A DNA stretch of 64,000 nt from Bacillota bacterium. Its GTDB lineage: Bacteria > Bacillota > Clostridia > Acetivibrionales > DSM-1351. The stretch lies in NCBI GenBank assembly GCA_023415305.1, contig JAEZKZ010000031.1:7952-71951 (forward strand), written 5' to 3'. Both the position numbers and the translations under genes were made by a program. The notes beneath the pieces are model-generated. The model was not told where the DNA came from and did not search any database. It saw only the letters and a list, made by a program, of their open reading frames with translations. Below, one piece after another: positions 35,131 to 44,800 of this stretch; positions within the stretch are counted from its first letter, which is position 1, and each line of letters opens with the position of its first letter.

Positions 35131-36465
35131 ATGAAAGTACTTGGAATTGTTGCAGAATACAACCCCTTTCACAACGGACATATTTATCACATTGAAAGAT
35201 CAAGGGAATTAACCGGCTGCGATGCAGTTGTTTGTATAATGAGCGGTAATTTCATACAAAGGGGTGAACCTGCAATTATTAATAAGTTCGCAAGAGCAGA
35301 AATGGCCTTAAATTGCCGAGCCGATCTTGTAATTGAACTTCCTCATCCCTACGCCATGTCAAGCGCGGAGTCCTTTTCCTATGGAGCAGTTAAAATATTA
35401 GACAGTATCGGCATTGTGGACAGTATTTCCTTTGGGAGCGAGCATGGCAATATTGACGCGCTGAATTTCATAGCAGGAATATTAGACGCTGAACCTGAAG
35501 CCTATAAACTCGAACTGAAAAAACAGCTGGAGTTTGGGCATTCCTTTCCGGTATGCAGACAAAATGCTCTAAAGAAGTATCTGCAGGATACAAACCTGAC
35601 TCAAAGTAAAGGTATCGCCTTCGGCTTATCAGATATTTCAGAGCTTCTTGAAACTTCTAATAATATTTTAGGCATAGAATATCTGAAGGCTTTAAAAAAG
35701 ATAAAAAGCTCAATTACACCATACACTATTGGGAGAGTCTCAAACAGCTACAAGTCAACAGAACTGACCGGCACAATTTCCAGTGCTACGGCAATAAGAA
35801 ACAGTATTGTTGGGAGTATTGAAACCAATGAAATTCTGTCAGCTCTGTCCGGTGCTGCTACTAAATCTAATTATGAGATATCCGAACTCACTGCACAAAC
35901 TCTCCCTCAGGCATCGAAAGCAATTATCGAGAGGGAATTTTTCCAGGGCAGGGGTCCAAATAGTATAAAGAATTATCAGGAAATAATACTATCACTTGTC
36001 AGACGGATGAAACCGGAGCAGCTCAGAGAACTGCCCGATGTTTCCGAAGGTCTGGAATACAGAATTAAATTTGCCGGGGAAAACTCAGGAACATTTGAAG
36101 AACTGCTAGAAAATATCTGCACAAAAAGATATACTCAGACACGTATTCAGAGAATCCTTTTTTCACTTCTTACCGGTCTGTCTAAAAAGGATAAAGAACT
36201 ATTCTTTGAATACGGCGGCCCGCAGTATGCCAGGATTCTGGGCTTCAATAAGATCGGCCGCCTGCTTCTTTCTGAAATGAAGAAAAAATCGTCAATACCT
36301 GTTATAACCAAAACGGCTGACTTTAAGAATTCCTGCAATAAGCTACTGGTCAAGATGCTGGAAATCGAAGCGCAAACATCGGATATGTATGTCCTTGGAT
36401 ATAAAAATCCGGCCTTTAGAAAGGCCGGACAGGAATTTACACATAATTTGGTAATAGTAAGATGA
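35131..36465 (+). CDS. tmcAL: tRNA(Met) cytidine acetate ligase
   Basis: 444 aa. Uses ATP and acetate to make N4-acetylcytidine at the wobble position of elongator tRNA-Met (formerly UPF0348/YlbM). Nucleotidyltransferase motif EYNPFHNGHIYHI (HxGH-like, ~10-20), then CIMSGNFIQRGEPAIINKFARAEMA and ELPHPYAMSSAE, all diagnostic; ISSATAIRNSI (mid) is the SxTxIR-type ATP motif. GGAGGT precedes ATG 35131. The tRNA-Met it would modify lies at 19.7 kb in this window. Confidence 0.93.
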   Translation: MKVLGIVAEYNPFHNGHIYHIERSRELTGCDAVVCIMSGNFIQRGEPAIINKFARAEMALNCRADLVIELPHPYAMSSAESFSYGAVKILDSIGIVDSISFGSEHGNIDALNFIAGILDAEPEAYKLELKKQLEFGHSFPVCRQNALKKYLQDTNLTQSKGIAFGLSDISELLETSNNILGIEYLKALKKIKSSITPYTIGRVSNSYKSTELTGTISSATAIRNSIVGSIETNEILSALSGAATKSNYEISELTAQTLPQASKAIIEREFFQGRGPNSIKNYQEIILSLVRRMKPEQLRELPDVSEGLEYRIKFAGENSGTFEELLENICTKRYTQTRIQRILFSLLTGLSKKDKELFFEYGGPQYARILGFNKIGRLLLSEMKKKSSIPVITKTADFKNSCNKLLVKMLEIEAQTSDMYVLGYKNPAFRKAGQEFTHNLVIVR

Positions 36466-36527
36466 TTAGTAATATTACTCTGTATGCTTGTTTCTCTTAA
36501 AGAATCTTTGGTATATTAGTACTAAAA

Positions 36528-37403
36528 TTAATCAGATAACAGATTTATATTTTTATTTTCATATAAATTTGTGCATTTAAAAGCTGCTTCAAAATACTGT
36601 ATTCCACGTTCAGTCAGGTAAACATTTCTTAAATATTCATCGGTATTGTAATGCAGCCCTTTTTGAAGCTTTTTTATTATTTGAAAAATATCTTTAAACA
36701 CATTCCCATCTTCAGAAATGTCGGTTGCAATAACAAGCGGTATTTTTGCTTCGTCTATCAAAATAGAATCTGCTTCGTCAACTATTGTAAAGTTGAATGG
36801 GCGGTGTACAATATCGTCTTTTGAATAACATAATGAATCTCGTAAATAATCAAATCCTGCTTCTTTTGCTGTTACGTAGGTTATATCACAAGCATATGCA
36901 CTCTTCCTTTGATCAATATCCATTCCTTCATTTATATACCCAACACTAACGCCAAGAAGACTATAAACAGGTTCCATCCATGCAGCATCTCTCTTTGCAA
37001 GATAATCGTTAAAAGTAAGAATATGGACACCTTTACCCGACAGAGCAGCAAGATATGCTGCAAAAACAGCTTAAAGCGTTTTGCCTTCGCCAGTCTGCAT
37101 CTCAATGATTTTATTGTTACAGAGATGAATACCTGCAATTAATTGACAATCAAATGGCTGAATACTAAGTGCTCTGTAAACTGCTTCAAAGACTAATGCG
37201 AATGCATCAACAAGTATATCTTCGTTCGCTACGCCTTTACAGACATTTTTTTTAAGTTCCTCTGTTTTCAAACTAAATTCTTTTTCTCTTATATAGCTTA
37301 AATTAATATTTTTTATTTTATATATCAACGCATCTACTGTACTATTTTCTTTGTGAACTGATTTTTTTCTTTGATTTATTTCTTTTCTTATTTTGCTATA
37401 CAT
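36528..37403 (-). pseudogene. secA-like gene remnant with internal stop
   Basis: Starting at ATG 37403 (strong GAGGAGG site) the frame reads AFALVFEAVYRAL, QLIAGIHLCNNKIIEMQTGEG then KTL (SecA Walker A) and meets TAA at 37071. The same frame continues without shift: AVFAAYLAAL, HILTFNDYLAKRDAAWMEPV, YACDITYVTAKEAGFDYLRD, FTIVDEADSILIDEAKIPL, all SecA NBD1 motifs, and stops at 36528 about 290 residues in. SecA is normally 780-900 aa, so two thirds are missing in addition to the internal stop. Not the housekeeping SecA. Spurious loss by sequencing error at 37071 is possible but would not explain the truncation. Confidence 0.85.
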
Positions 37404-37529
37404 AATAAAACCTCCTCAGAATTCTCTTAAGATTTGTTTTAAGCCAACACAAAATTAACTGTCGGACAGGGAATGACAGTCTGATTGACCATATTGAAAT
37501 AATCTTGAAATTGAACTTGGACTTTAAAA

Positions 37530-37844
37530 TCAGAAATTGAGCTGAGGATCTTTTAATACATGATACCTTACGAGAATCAACATATTTATAAGAAAAATAA
37601 TAATTAATAAAATTGAGCTGATTTTTGAATAGCCGAAAATAACCATACTGCTTATCAGGCTGATAAGTAGAAATAGTCTAGAAAAATGACACACTTTTAA
37701 TATGGGAGTAACGCTGTTAAATCTTGAATACCCGGACAAAGCTTGTAATGTATTAAATAGAAACCTGCAAATCAAGGTTTGAATTGAAAAATAGAGGCTA
37801 ATAAGCATTTTTTTTATACAAGCTAAATCTTCTGTTAAATTCAT
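37530..37844 (-). CDS. Small membrane protein upstream of the secA-like remnant
   Basis: 104 aa. N-terminal MNLTEDLACIKKML, then hydrophobic segments (SLYFSIQTLICRFLF; FSRLFLLISLISSMVIFGYS; SSILLIIIFLINMLILVRYH), probably three helices. GGAGA lies 4 nt before ATG 37844. No family recognised. Located 126 bp upstream of the secA-like remnant on the same strand, so it could be a partner or relic of the same locus. Coding status moderately uncertain. Confidence 0.45.
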   Translation of the reverse strand: MNLTEDLACIKKMLISLYFSIQTLICRFLFNTLQALSGYSRFNSVTPILKVCHFSRLFLLISLISSMVIFGYSKISSILLIIIFLINMLILVRYHVLKDPQLNF

Positions 37845-37938
37845 ATACTCTCCAGATACTTATATAGTTTTATACACTTATATGTATTCTATAATTTCAT
37901 GCTCATTGTTGTCAATCTTTGTATTAAATGGAATAAGC

Positions 37939-37973
37939 AAAAGGGTATGCCCATGAAAGAGTATACCCTTTAT
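37939..37973 (-). terminator. Terminator of the RNase J gene
   Basis: AAAGGGTAT...ATACCCTTT stem with minus-strand TTTTGC after it, 30 bp beyond the stop at 38003. Confidence 0.75.
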
Positions 37974-38002
37974 ATAAACTACAATATCCTTTACATTATA
38001 AC

Positions 38003-39670
38003 CTAGATCTCCATAATTATAGGAAGTATCATAGGCTTACGTTTAGTCTTTTCATATATGCGATCCTTTAGGGCTTCTCGAATTGCTGATTTTCTTATGG
38101 ACCAGTCACCGTGATTTTTACCGTTACACTTATTAACGGCTTCCTTTGCAATTTCCTTCAGTTGGTCCATAAGGTCCTCGGATTCACGAACATAAACAAA
38201 GCCTCTTGAAATAATATCTGGGCCTGCTACAACATTTCCGGTATCACCTTCGATGGTTATTACTACGACAATCAATCCATCCTGGGACAAGTGCTTTCTG
38301 TCCCTCAAAACAACATTTCCTACGTCTCCCACACCCAAACCGTCTACGAGGACTTTGCCTGCAGTTACACTTCCATTTATCTTTGCAGAATCGCTGGTCA
38401 ACTCAAGTACCTTACCAATATCAAGTAAGAAGGTATTTTCCTTGTTCATTCCCATTTTTACTGCCAGGTCGGCATGCTGCCTTAAGTGTCTGTGTTCACC
38501 GTGTACTGGCATAAAGAACTTTGGTTTGACCAGGCAGTGAATCAACTTTATCTCCTCCTGACAGGCGTGGCCCGAAACATGAGTGTCTGCCAGAGCTTCA
38601 TATATAACGTTGGCACCCTTCTTAAACAATTCATTTATAACCTTTGAAATGAGCTTTTCATTTCCAGGTATGGGGGAAGCAGAAATAATTACTGTATCGC
38701 CTGGAATAATTTCAACTTTTTTATGTTCTGAGAAAGTAATCCTTGTCAAGGCTGACATAGGCTCACCCTGACTGCCGGTAGTAATTATAACAAGTTTTTC
38801 CTGTGGAACCTTATCCATGTTTTCCATATCAACGAGGATACCTTCCGGAACATTCAGGTATCCAAGTTCCATAGCCACATTAACAACATTTATCATGCTT
38901 CTGCCTATCACCGTTACTTTTCTTCCGAATTTAACGGCGGCGTTAAAAATCTGCTGTACTCTGTGAACATTTGAAGCAAAGGTAGCAACAAGAATCCTAC
39001 TCCTGCAGTTCATAAAAATCTCGTTGAAAGTTTCTCCGACAGTGCGTTCAGACATCGTGTAGCCTTCATTTTCAACATTCGTGCTATCACACATCAAAAG
39101 AAGCACACCCTTTTTGCCCAGTTCGGCAAATCTTGCAAGGTCCATTGGCTGGCCTTCAATTGGGGTATAATCAATTTTGAAATCTCCTGTATGAATAATT
39201 GTTCCAACAGGGGTAAAAATGGCAAGTGATACCGCATCGGCGATACTGTGTGTTGCCCTTATAAATTCAATTTTAAACATTCCCAGTTCAACAGTCTGAC
39301 CAGGCTCAACAGTCTGCAAATGAACAACATCCAAAAGCCTATGCTCTTCAAGCTTATATTTTACAAGACCCAAGGTTAATTTGGTTCCATATATCGGCAC
39401 ATTCAGATCTCTTAGTACATAAGGCAGAGCTCCGATATGGTCTTCGTGTCCATGAGTCAGTATAATTGCTCTCACTTTTTCCTTGTTTTTAACCAAATAG
39501 CTTACATCCGGTATAACAAGATCTATGCCAAGCATTTCATCCTCCGGAAATGACAATCCGCAGTCTACAACTACAATATCATCTCCGTATTCAAATGCAG
39601 TAATATTCTTACCTATTTCCTGTAAACCGCCAAGCGGTATTACCTTTAATTTCTTTTTTGTTTTTGACAC
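38003..39670 (-). CDS. rnj: Ribonuclease J
   Basis: 555 aa. Endonuclease and 5'-3' exonuclease central to mRNA decay and rRNA maturation in Firmicutes. KVIPLGGLQEIGKNITAFEY start, zinc motif THGHEDHIGALPYVL, HTGDFKIDYTP, beta-CASP motifs DSTNVENEGYTMSE, ATFASNVHRVQQI, IITTGSQGEPMSAL and HVSGHACQEEIKL. The C-terminal oligomerisation domain is present. Monocistronic with its own terminator. A second beta-CASP protein lies at 13.5-15.1 kb. Confidence 0.95.
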   Translation of the reverse strand: MSKTKKKLKVIPLGGLQEIGKNITAFEYGDDIVVVDCGLSFPEDEMLGIDLVIPDVSYLVKNKEKVRAIILTHGHEDHIGALPYVLRDLNVPIYGTKLTLGLVKYKLEEHRLLDVVHLQTVEPGQTVELGMFKIEFIRATHSIADAVSLAIFTPVGTIIHTGDFKIDYTPIEGQPMDLARFAELGKKGVLLLMCDSTNVENEGYTMSERTVGETFNEIFMNCRSRILVATFASNVHRVQQIFNAAVKFGRKVTVIGRSMINVVNVAMELGYLNVPEGILVDMENMDKVPQEKLVIITTGSQGEPMSALTRITFSEHKKVEIIPGDTVIISASPIPGNEKLISKVINELFKKGANVIYEALADTHVSGHACQEEIKLIHCLVKPKFFMPVHGEHRHLRQHADLAVKMGMNKENTFLLDIGKVLELTSDSAKINGSVTAGKVLVDGLGVGDVGNVVLRDRKHLSQDGLIVVVITIEGDTGNVVAGPDIISRGFVYVRESEDLMDQLKEIAKEAVNKCNGKNHGDWSIRKSAIREALKDRIYEKTKRKPMILPIIMEI

Positions 39671-39728
39671 AATTAATCCTCCAATTTTTAGTGTATAAGT
39701 TTTTCTCTTTTTATGGTGTCACTTATTC

Positions 39729-40904
39729 TCAGCTGTTATATTGTGAAATAACATACCTGTACTCATCCAAAATAGTTTCGGTAATATTATCCCAGTTATA
39801 AAGCCTATGTACTTTCTGTAATGCAGTATTTTTAATTTTTTCCGATAAGCTCTTGTTTTTTAACAATTCTAATATACTATCCGCCAAGGAATTGGAATTT
39901 CCACTGTAAAACTTCATTCCATCCTCCCGGTGGTTTACTATTTCACCTAAGCCTCCCACATCAGAAACAACTACAGGAATGCCCGCTACCATTCCTTCAA
40001 GTGCAACTATTCCGAAAGGCTCATATGTGCTGGGAAATACAGCTATATCAGAACATTTATAAAGCTTCAGCAAAACCTCCTCACTTACATAACCCGTGAA
40101 ATATACCCTGTTGGTAATATTCAGTCTCTGGCTTAGTTCAATTAAATTATTTAAACACGGTCCTTTGCCCGCAATTACAAACTTTACGTCATTATAGTTT
40201 TCTAATATCTTTGGTATTGCATTTAGTAAAACGTGAACTCCCTTTTCATTCACTAGTCTTCCCACAAAGAAGACGATTTTTTCATTGATAGCAGCATAAT
40301 TTTGTCTGAAAACGTAGTCTGTGGCTATATTGTCAAACTTTCTCAAATCCACACCGTTATTTATTACCTTTATTTTATTGATATCGGAATTAAAGATTGA
40401 AATCAACTCATTCCACATATAGTTACTATTTACAATTATTCGGTCAGATTCATTAATAAGCCATTTCTCTACATTATTTATAGTTCTCTGCAAGTCATTA
40501 TGTATTCCGCAATTTCTCCCATACTCAGTTGCATGAATAGTCGTTATAAGCGGCAGGGAAAAAGATTTTCTCAAAACTCTGGCAGCGTAAGCAATAAGCC
40601 AGTCATGCCCATGTATTATATCAAATCCAGATTTTTTTACAAGTCCGACCGCATATTCAAGCATGGCAAAATTGAGCTGCATTACCCATTCGACGAAATT
40701 GTTGGAGGCATTGTTATATACATGTACTCTATGGACATTTACATAATTATCCTGTTCAAATTCTTTTGTACCCGGTTCCCAGCAGGTTAGAACGTGAACT
40801 TCATTTCCATTTTCGCCTAAGTTATGAGCCAAATCATAAACTACACGGGAAATACCTCCTATTATTCTGGGGGGATATTCCCAGGACAGAATCAAAATCT
40901 TCAT
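39729..40904 (-). CDS. Glycosyltransferase family 4
   Basis: 391 aa GT-B enzyme. N-terminal LSWEYPPRIIGGISRVVYDL with the glycine-rich acceptor loop, HGHDWLIAYAA, VINNGVDLRKFD, nucleotide-sugar domain VGRLVNEKGVHVLLNA, and the E-x7-E motif in STYEPFGIVALEGMVAGIPV. The N-terminus resembles glycogen-synthase-like and archaeal-type GT4 proteins. Sugar donor and acceptor cannot be told from sequence; polysaccharide or glycogen-related synthesis are options. GAGGAA precedes ATG 40904. Confidence 0.88.
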   Translation of the reverse strand: MKILILSWEYPPRIIGGISRVVYDLAHNLGENGNEVHVLTCWEPGTKEFEQDNYVNVHRVHVYNNASNNFVEWVMQLNFAMLEYAVGLVKKSGFDIIHGHDWLIAYAARVLRKSFSLPLITTIHATEYGRNCGIHNDLQRTINNVEKWLINESDRIIVNSNYMWNELISIFNSDINKIKVINNGVDLRKFDNIATDYVFRQNYAAINEKIVFFVGRLVNEKGVHVLLNAIPKILENYNDVKFVIAGKGPCLNNLIELSQRLNITNRVYFTGYVSEEVLLKLYKCSDIAVFPSTYEPFGIVALEGMVAGIPVVVSDVGGLGEIVNHREDGMKFYSGNSNSLADSILELLKNKSLSEKIKNTALQKVHRLYNWDNITETILDEYRYVISQYNS

Positions 40905-41155
40905 AAATAATTCCTCTAATTAATAAAACAAATACGAAAAATAGTACAAACATTCTTGAAAATATAACCTACGAATATAATAACTATTATACATAATATT
41001 ACAATTGCCTTTATTATTCTATCATACAGATAAATCTTTTTCAAAAAACATTTATAATTAATTAACATTGAATAATATTACTTTACCAATATATCAGTGG
41101 TTGAAACTATAATTATAAATATATAATATTATTGCCCGTAAGCTCAAATTATGTA

Positions 41156-41184
41156 TTGACACATATTCTATTTGAATTTATAAT
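41156..41184 (+). promoter_or_regulatory. Near-consensus sigma-A promoter of an orphan RNA
   Basis: TTGACA (41156-41161), 17-nt spacer, TATAAT (41179-41184): exact consensus hexamers at ideal spacing. No protein-coding gene follows on this strand for several kb. Confidence 0.85.
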
Positions 41185-41190
41185 GATACT

Positions 41191-41280
41191 ACTATTATTG
41201 ACGATCTCTTTTGTTTTACCCGGACGATTAAACGAAAAAGATATGTAAAAGCAGATGTGAGAGCATCTGCTTTTTACATT
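41191..41280 (+). ncRNA. Candidate small RNA (~87-90 nt)
   Basis: Predicted transcript from the consensus promoter to an intrinsic terminator. Hairpin 1: ATCTCTTTTGTTT pairs with AAACGAAAAAGAT around the loop TACCCGGACGATT, exposing CCGGACG. Hairpin 2 is the terminator at 41245-41277. There is no ORF with a ribosome-binding site and no downstream gene to regulate in cis, so a trans-acting sRNA is likelier than a riboswitch. I cannot assign it to a known family. Confidence 0.65.
41245..41277 (+). terminator. Terminator of the candidate sRNA
   Basis: GTAAAAGCAGATG, loop TGAGAG, CATCTGCTTTTTAC: 13-bp stem with T-run. Confidence 0.85.
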
Positions 41281-41406
41281 AGTCAAAACATATCTGCTGT
41301 TTTACTTCTGTTCTTTTACTTCTGCTATTTAGTTTACTATCTGTTGCCGTATTTATTTTCTCCTTATTACTACCAAGTTATTATTTTCAGGAAATGAAAA
41401 GAATAA

Positions 41407-41442
41407 AAAAAGTATTTCAATTCTTTAAATTGAAATACTTTT
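41407..41442 (-). terminator. Terminator of tRNA-Gln
   Basis: AAAAGTATTTCAATT / AATTGAAATACTTTT, 15-bp stem abutting the tRNA CCA, then TTTTTTATTC on the minus strand. Confidence 0.88.
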
Positions 41443-41515
41443 GGCTGCGGGTTAAGGATTTGAACCCTAACAAACTGAGCCAGAGTCAGTCGTGCTGCCG
41501 TTACACAAACCCGCA
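41442..41515 (-). tRNA. tRNA-Gln (CUG)
   Basis: 74 nt with encoded CCA. Acceptor TGCGGGT/ACCCGCA, D-arm GTGTAACGGCAGCAC, anticodon arm ACTGACTCTGGCTCAGT (anticodon CTG), T-loop GGTTCAAATCC. Decodes CAG. Confidence 0.93.
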
Positions 41516-41752
41516 ACGCTCTCGAACAAAAAGTATTTTAGCACAGGTTCAGTAATTATGTCAATACATTTTACGAATTATATTTATATATTTTCAATTA
41601 TATTTTTTCAACTATATTTTTCTTAAATAAAATTAGTTTTATACTATTTAAACTCAACTTCCTTTTAACTGAATAAAATAAACGCCTAAAATGACATTTT
41701 ATTTAGTTCAACCTAAAATTCAGTGTCAGAATTTTTGAGTCGGGCACAACCC

Positions 41753-41796
41753 TTATGCAGGTCTTACGTTGGTCTTACGTTGGGCTTATGTAGGTC
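41753..41796. repeat. Four tandem 11-bp repeats after addA
   Basis: TTATGCAGGTC, TTACGTTGGTC, TTACGTTGGGC, TTATGTAGGTC in perfect register, ending 11 bp before the addA stop codon's outer edge. No coding role; possibly a slippage-generated minisatellite. Confidence 0.8.
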
Positions 41797-41807
41797 TTTT
41801 GTTCAAC

Positions 41808-44800
41808 TCAAATTTCAAGCAACTCACCGGTAGAGAACAAGTAAATATATCGGTCTTTTACCTTCATGCCTGTAAGCTTTTCCAAAGCTCTGGAATAATA
41901 AGATAACTGTATTTCATATCTAGCTTTTACCTTTTCAGAATTTCCGGGCTCAACATAATCTGTCTTATAATCAATAAGAACAAGTTCCCCATCTTCCTCA
42001 AAGTAACAGTCGATTACCCCTTGCAGCAATATTGTGTCTTCAGAGTTTATCTGTTCGTTCTGCCCATCATATAGTTCTGTATATGGCAGTTCCAAATTAA
42101 AAGGTATCTCTTTATAAACCTTTTTGGCAGCTGTTATTCTCCGGTATATATCCGATTCCATGAATCCGGTAATTTTTCTGATACTTACGCTATCTGCCTG
42201 TTGTCGGGTAATTAAATGTCTTTCAACCAGATCTTCAAGCTGATTTTTGATATTTCTGTCTTTTAAGTCTAAATGCTGCATTACAAAATGCAAGACTGTA
42301 CCTTTTTCTGCCGGAGATAAACCCTTTTTTTCCTGGAGAAATGTCGGTTTTCTTATTCCAGTATGCTTTAAGACAGTTCTATCCTCTCCCTCATCGTTCA
42401 AATTAAAAAATCTTTTTATCTCAGTAACAGAGAATTTTGAAGGAAATTCTGTCATTTTAATATAAGGATACTTCCAGGAAAGACGCCTAATTATCTCGAT
42501 AGCAGTACTTTTGTCACAGCTATTACTGTTTTCAAGCCAGTCCTTTAAATTGAAGCCGTCTTCTTTCTCCTCACCCTCTCCTTCAAGCATTGGTGTGACT
42601 TTTATATAGTCATTCTTACGGATATACACCGTCCATAAGGACTCCTTTCCTACCTCAGGCATTTCAACATCAACTCCTGTTCCCCCGGCCAAACGGAGGC
42701 CAAGTGCATTTTCATGCCTCATGACAGCCGGACATATCCAGTCCAGATAATTCTGAGCCTTTGCCATTTCGTGAGCAGGAAACTTATGCTGTTTAATCCC
42801 GGCTACCGAAAGCCATTTAGCTGCAGCTTTTTCAATACTGTTGACAGCCCCTGTAAGAATTAGTTTTTCCCTTGCTCGGGTGAGGGCAACATACAGAATT
42901 CTCATTTCTTCGGACAGTGTTTCAAATCTGACCTTCTGGGCTATAGCAAGCTTTGGAACCGATGGATACTTGATTCTTCTTCTGTGGTCTACGAAATCAG
43001 GACCGAAGCCCAGCTCCTGATGAAGTAAAATACTTTTATACATGTCCTGAAAATTGAATTTCTTTCCGCAGCCGCTGACAAAAACAACCGGAAACTCAAG
43101 TCCCTTGCTCTTATGTATACTCATCATTCTTACAACATTATCGTTTTCACCCAGTACCTTGGCACTTCCCATGTCACCCTTGCTGGTCTTAAGCTTGTCA
43201 ATAAAGTTTATAAAGTTAAATAACCCCTTATAGCTGGTTTTTTCAAACTGAAGGGCACGCTCGAACAATATTCTGAGGTTGGCCTGCTTTCTCTCACCAT
43301 CCCTCATGGCTCCTACAATGCTGAAATACCCTGTCTCGTTGTATAACTGCCATATTAGCTTGTGAGTAGACATGTACATTGACATGGCTCTCCATTTTTC
43401 AAGTCGTTCAAGAAATTCTACTGCCTTGCAGGAAGTCTCTGAAGGGCTGTCTGCCAATAGCCGTAATGCCTCAAAAAGAGGCGCTTTGCGATCCGATAAT
43501 CGGAGTTCTGCCAAATCTTCAGTGGTGAAATTTGCAATCTGTGATCTCAATACTGAAAGCAGCGGAATATCTTGGTACGGATTATCAATAATTTGTAGCA
43601 GAGACAATATCACCTGAATCTCAGGGGTCTTAAAGAAACCACTTCCTGTGTCGGCAAAAACAGGTATCCCAAAACGTGAAAGCTCCTCACAAAATACTTC
43701 TGTCCAGTTTTTAGTGGTTCTTAACAAAATTACAATATCTTTATACTGTACTTCTCTATATCGGCTTAAAAGCCTGTCATAAACGCAAAAACTTCTACCG
43801 TCCTTATCCGGCTGCATAAGAGCATTGATTCTGGCGGCAACCATACGGGCCTCTTTTTGAATATTATCCAGTATTTCTTCCTCTTCAATATCTCCGGCTT
43901 GCTCCTCCTCATCCTCCAAATCATCTTCATAGCTTTGAACTGATGAGGTTTCTACCAAGTGAAGCTCAACATCACCGCCAACTATGAAATTTTTTTCAAG
44001 ATTATCAGGGAATATTGCTGCCGGATTAAGTTTTTCCTTCTCATCGTAATCCAGCTCTCCTACGCTCTCTGACATTATTTGTTCAAATATAAAATTTACG
44101 CCGTCAACTACTTCTTTTCTGCTTCTGAAGTTTTTAAACAACTGTATTTTACGATACAGTCCATCCGATACACTTGAATAGCTGTTATATTTTTTCATAA
44201 ACAATTCCGGTTTAGCCTGTCTAAACCGATATATGCTCTGCTTTACGTCGCCAACCATGAAAACATTGGGATTACCCCTGTCTTCTCTGGATAACATGTT
44301 GATGATTATTTCCTGAACCATATTGCCATCCTGGTATTCGTCCACAAGAATTTCAGAGAACTTGTCCTTATAAGCTGCTGCCACCGGAGATGGAGCCGGC
44401 TTTCCGTTCTCATTGACTTCGGTCAGTATTTTAAGGCAAAAGTGTTCAAGATCATTGAAATCTACTGCGGCCTTCATTCGCTTCCTGCTCGAGTACCTTT
44501 TTTCGAACTCTACTACAAGACCTGACAAGCACTCCAGTAAGGGATACATTTGCTTAAGGTCTGAAATAATTTCCTCCGATTTCTGGAAGAACACCTCATC
44601 CTTTAGTCCTTTAATATACGTTTTAATTTCATCTCGTGTTTTTTTGACCTGCTCCTGTAATTGTTTATCGGCTTCCTTGCCACAGTTGGGTAATCTTCCG
44701 AATTCGTAGTTTGAAAGATAATTATATATTTCATCCCAATTTACATAACCATATTCCCCTTGTGAGTCCAAGGGTTCTCTCCCGGAATTTCCTGCATTAA

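Noticed and set aside
41191..41280. Guanidine-type or other riboswitch in the orphan RNA (loop CCGGACGA resembles part of guanidine-III)
   Set aside because: The remaining pseudoknot sequences are absent and no gene follows the terminator.
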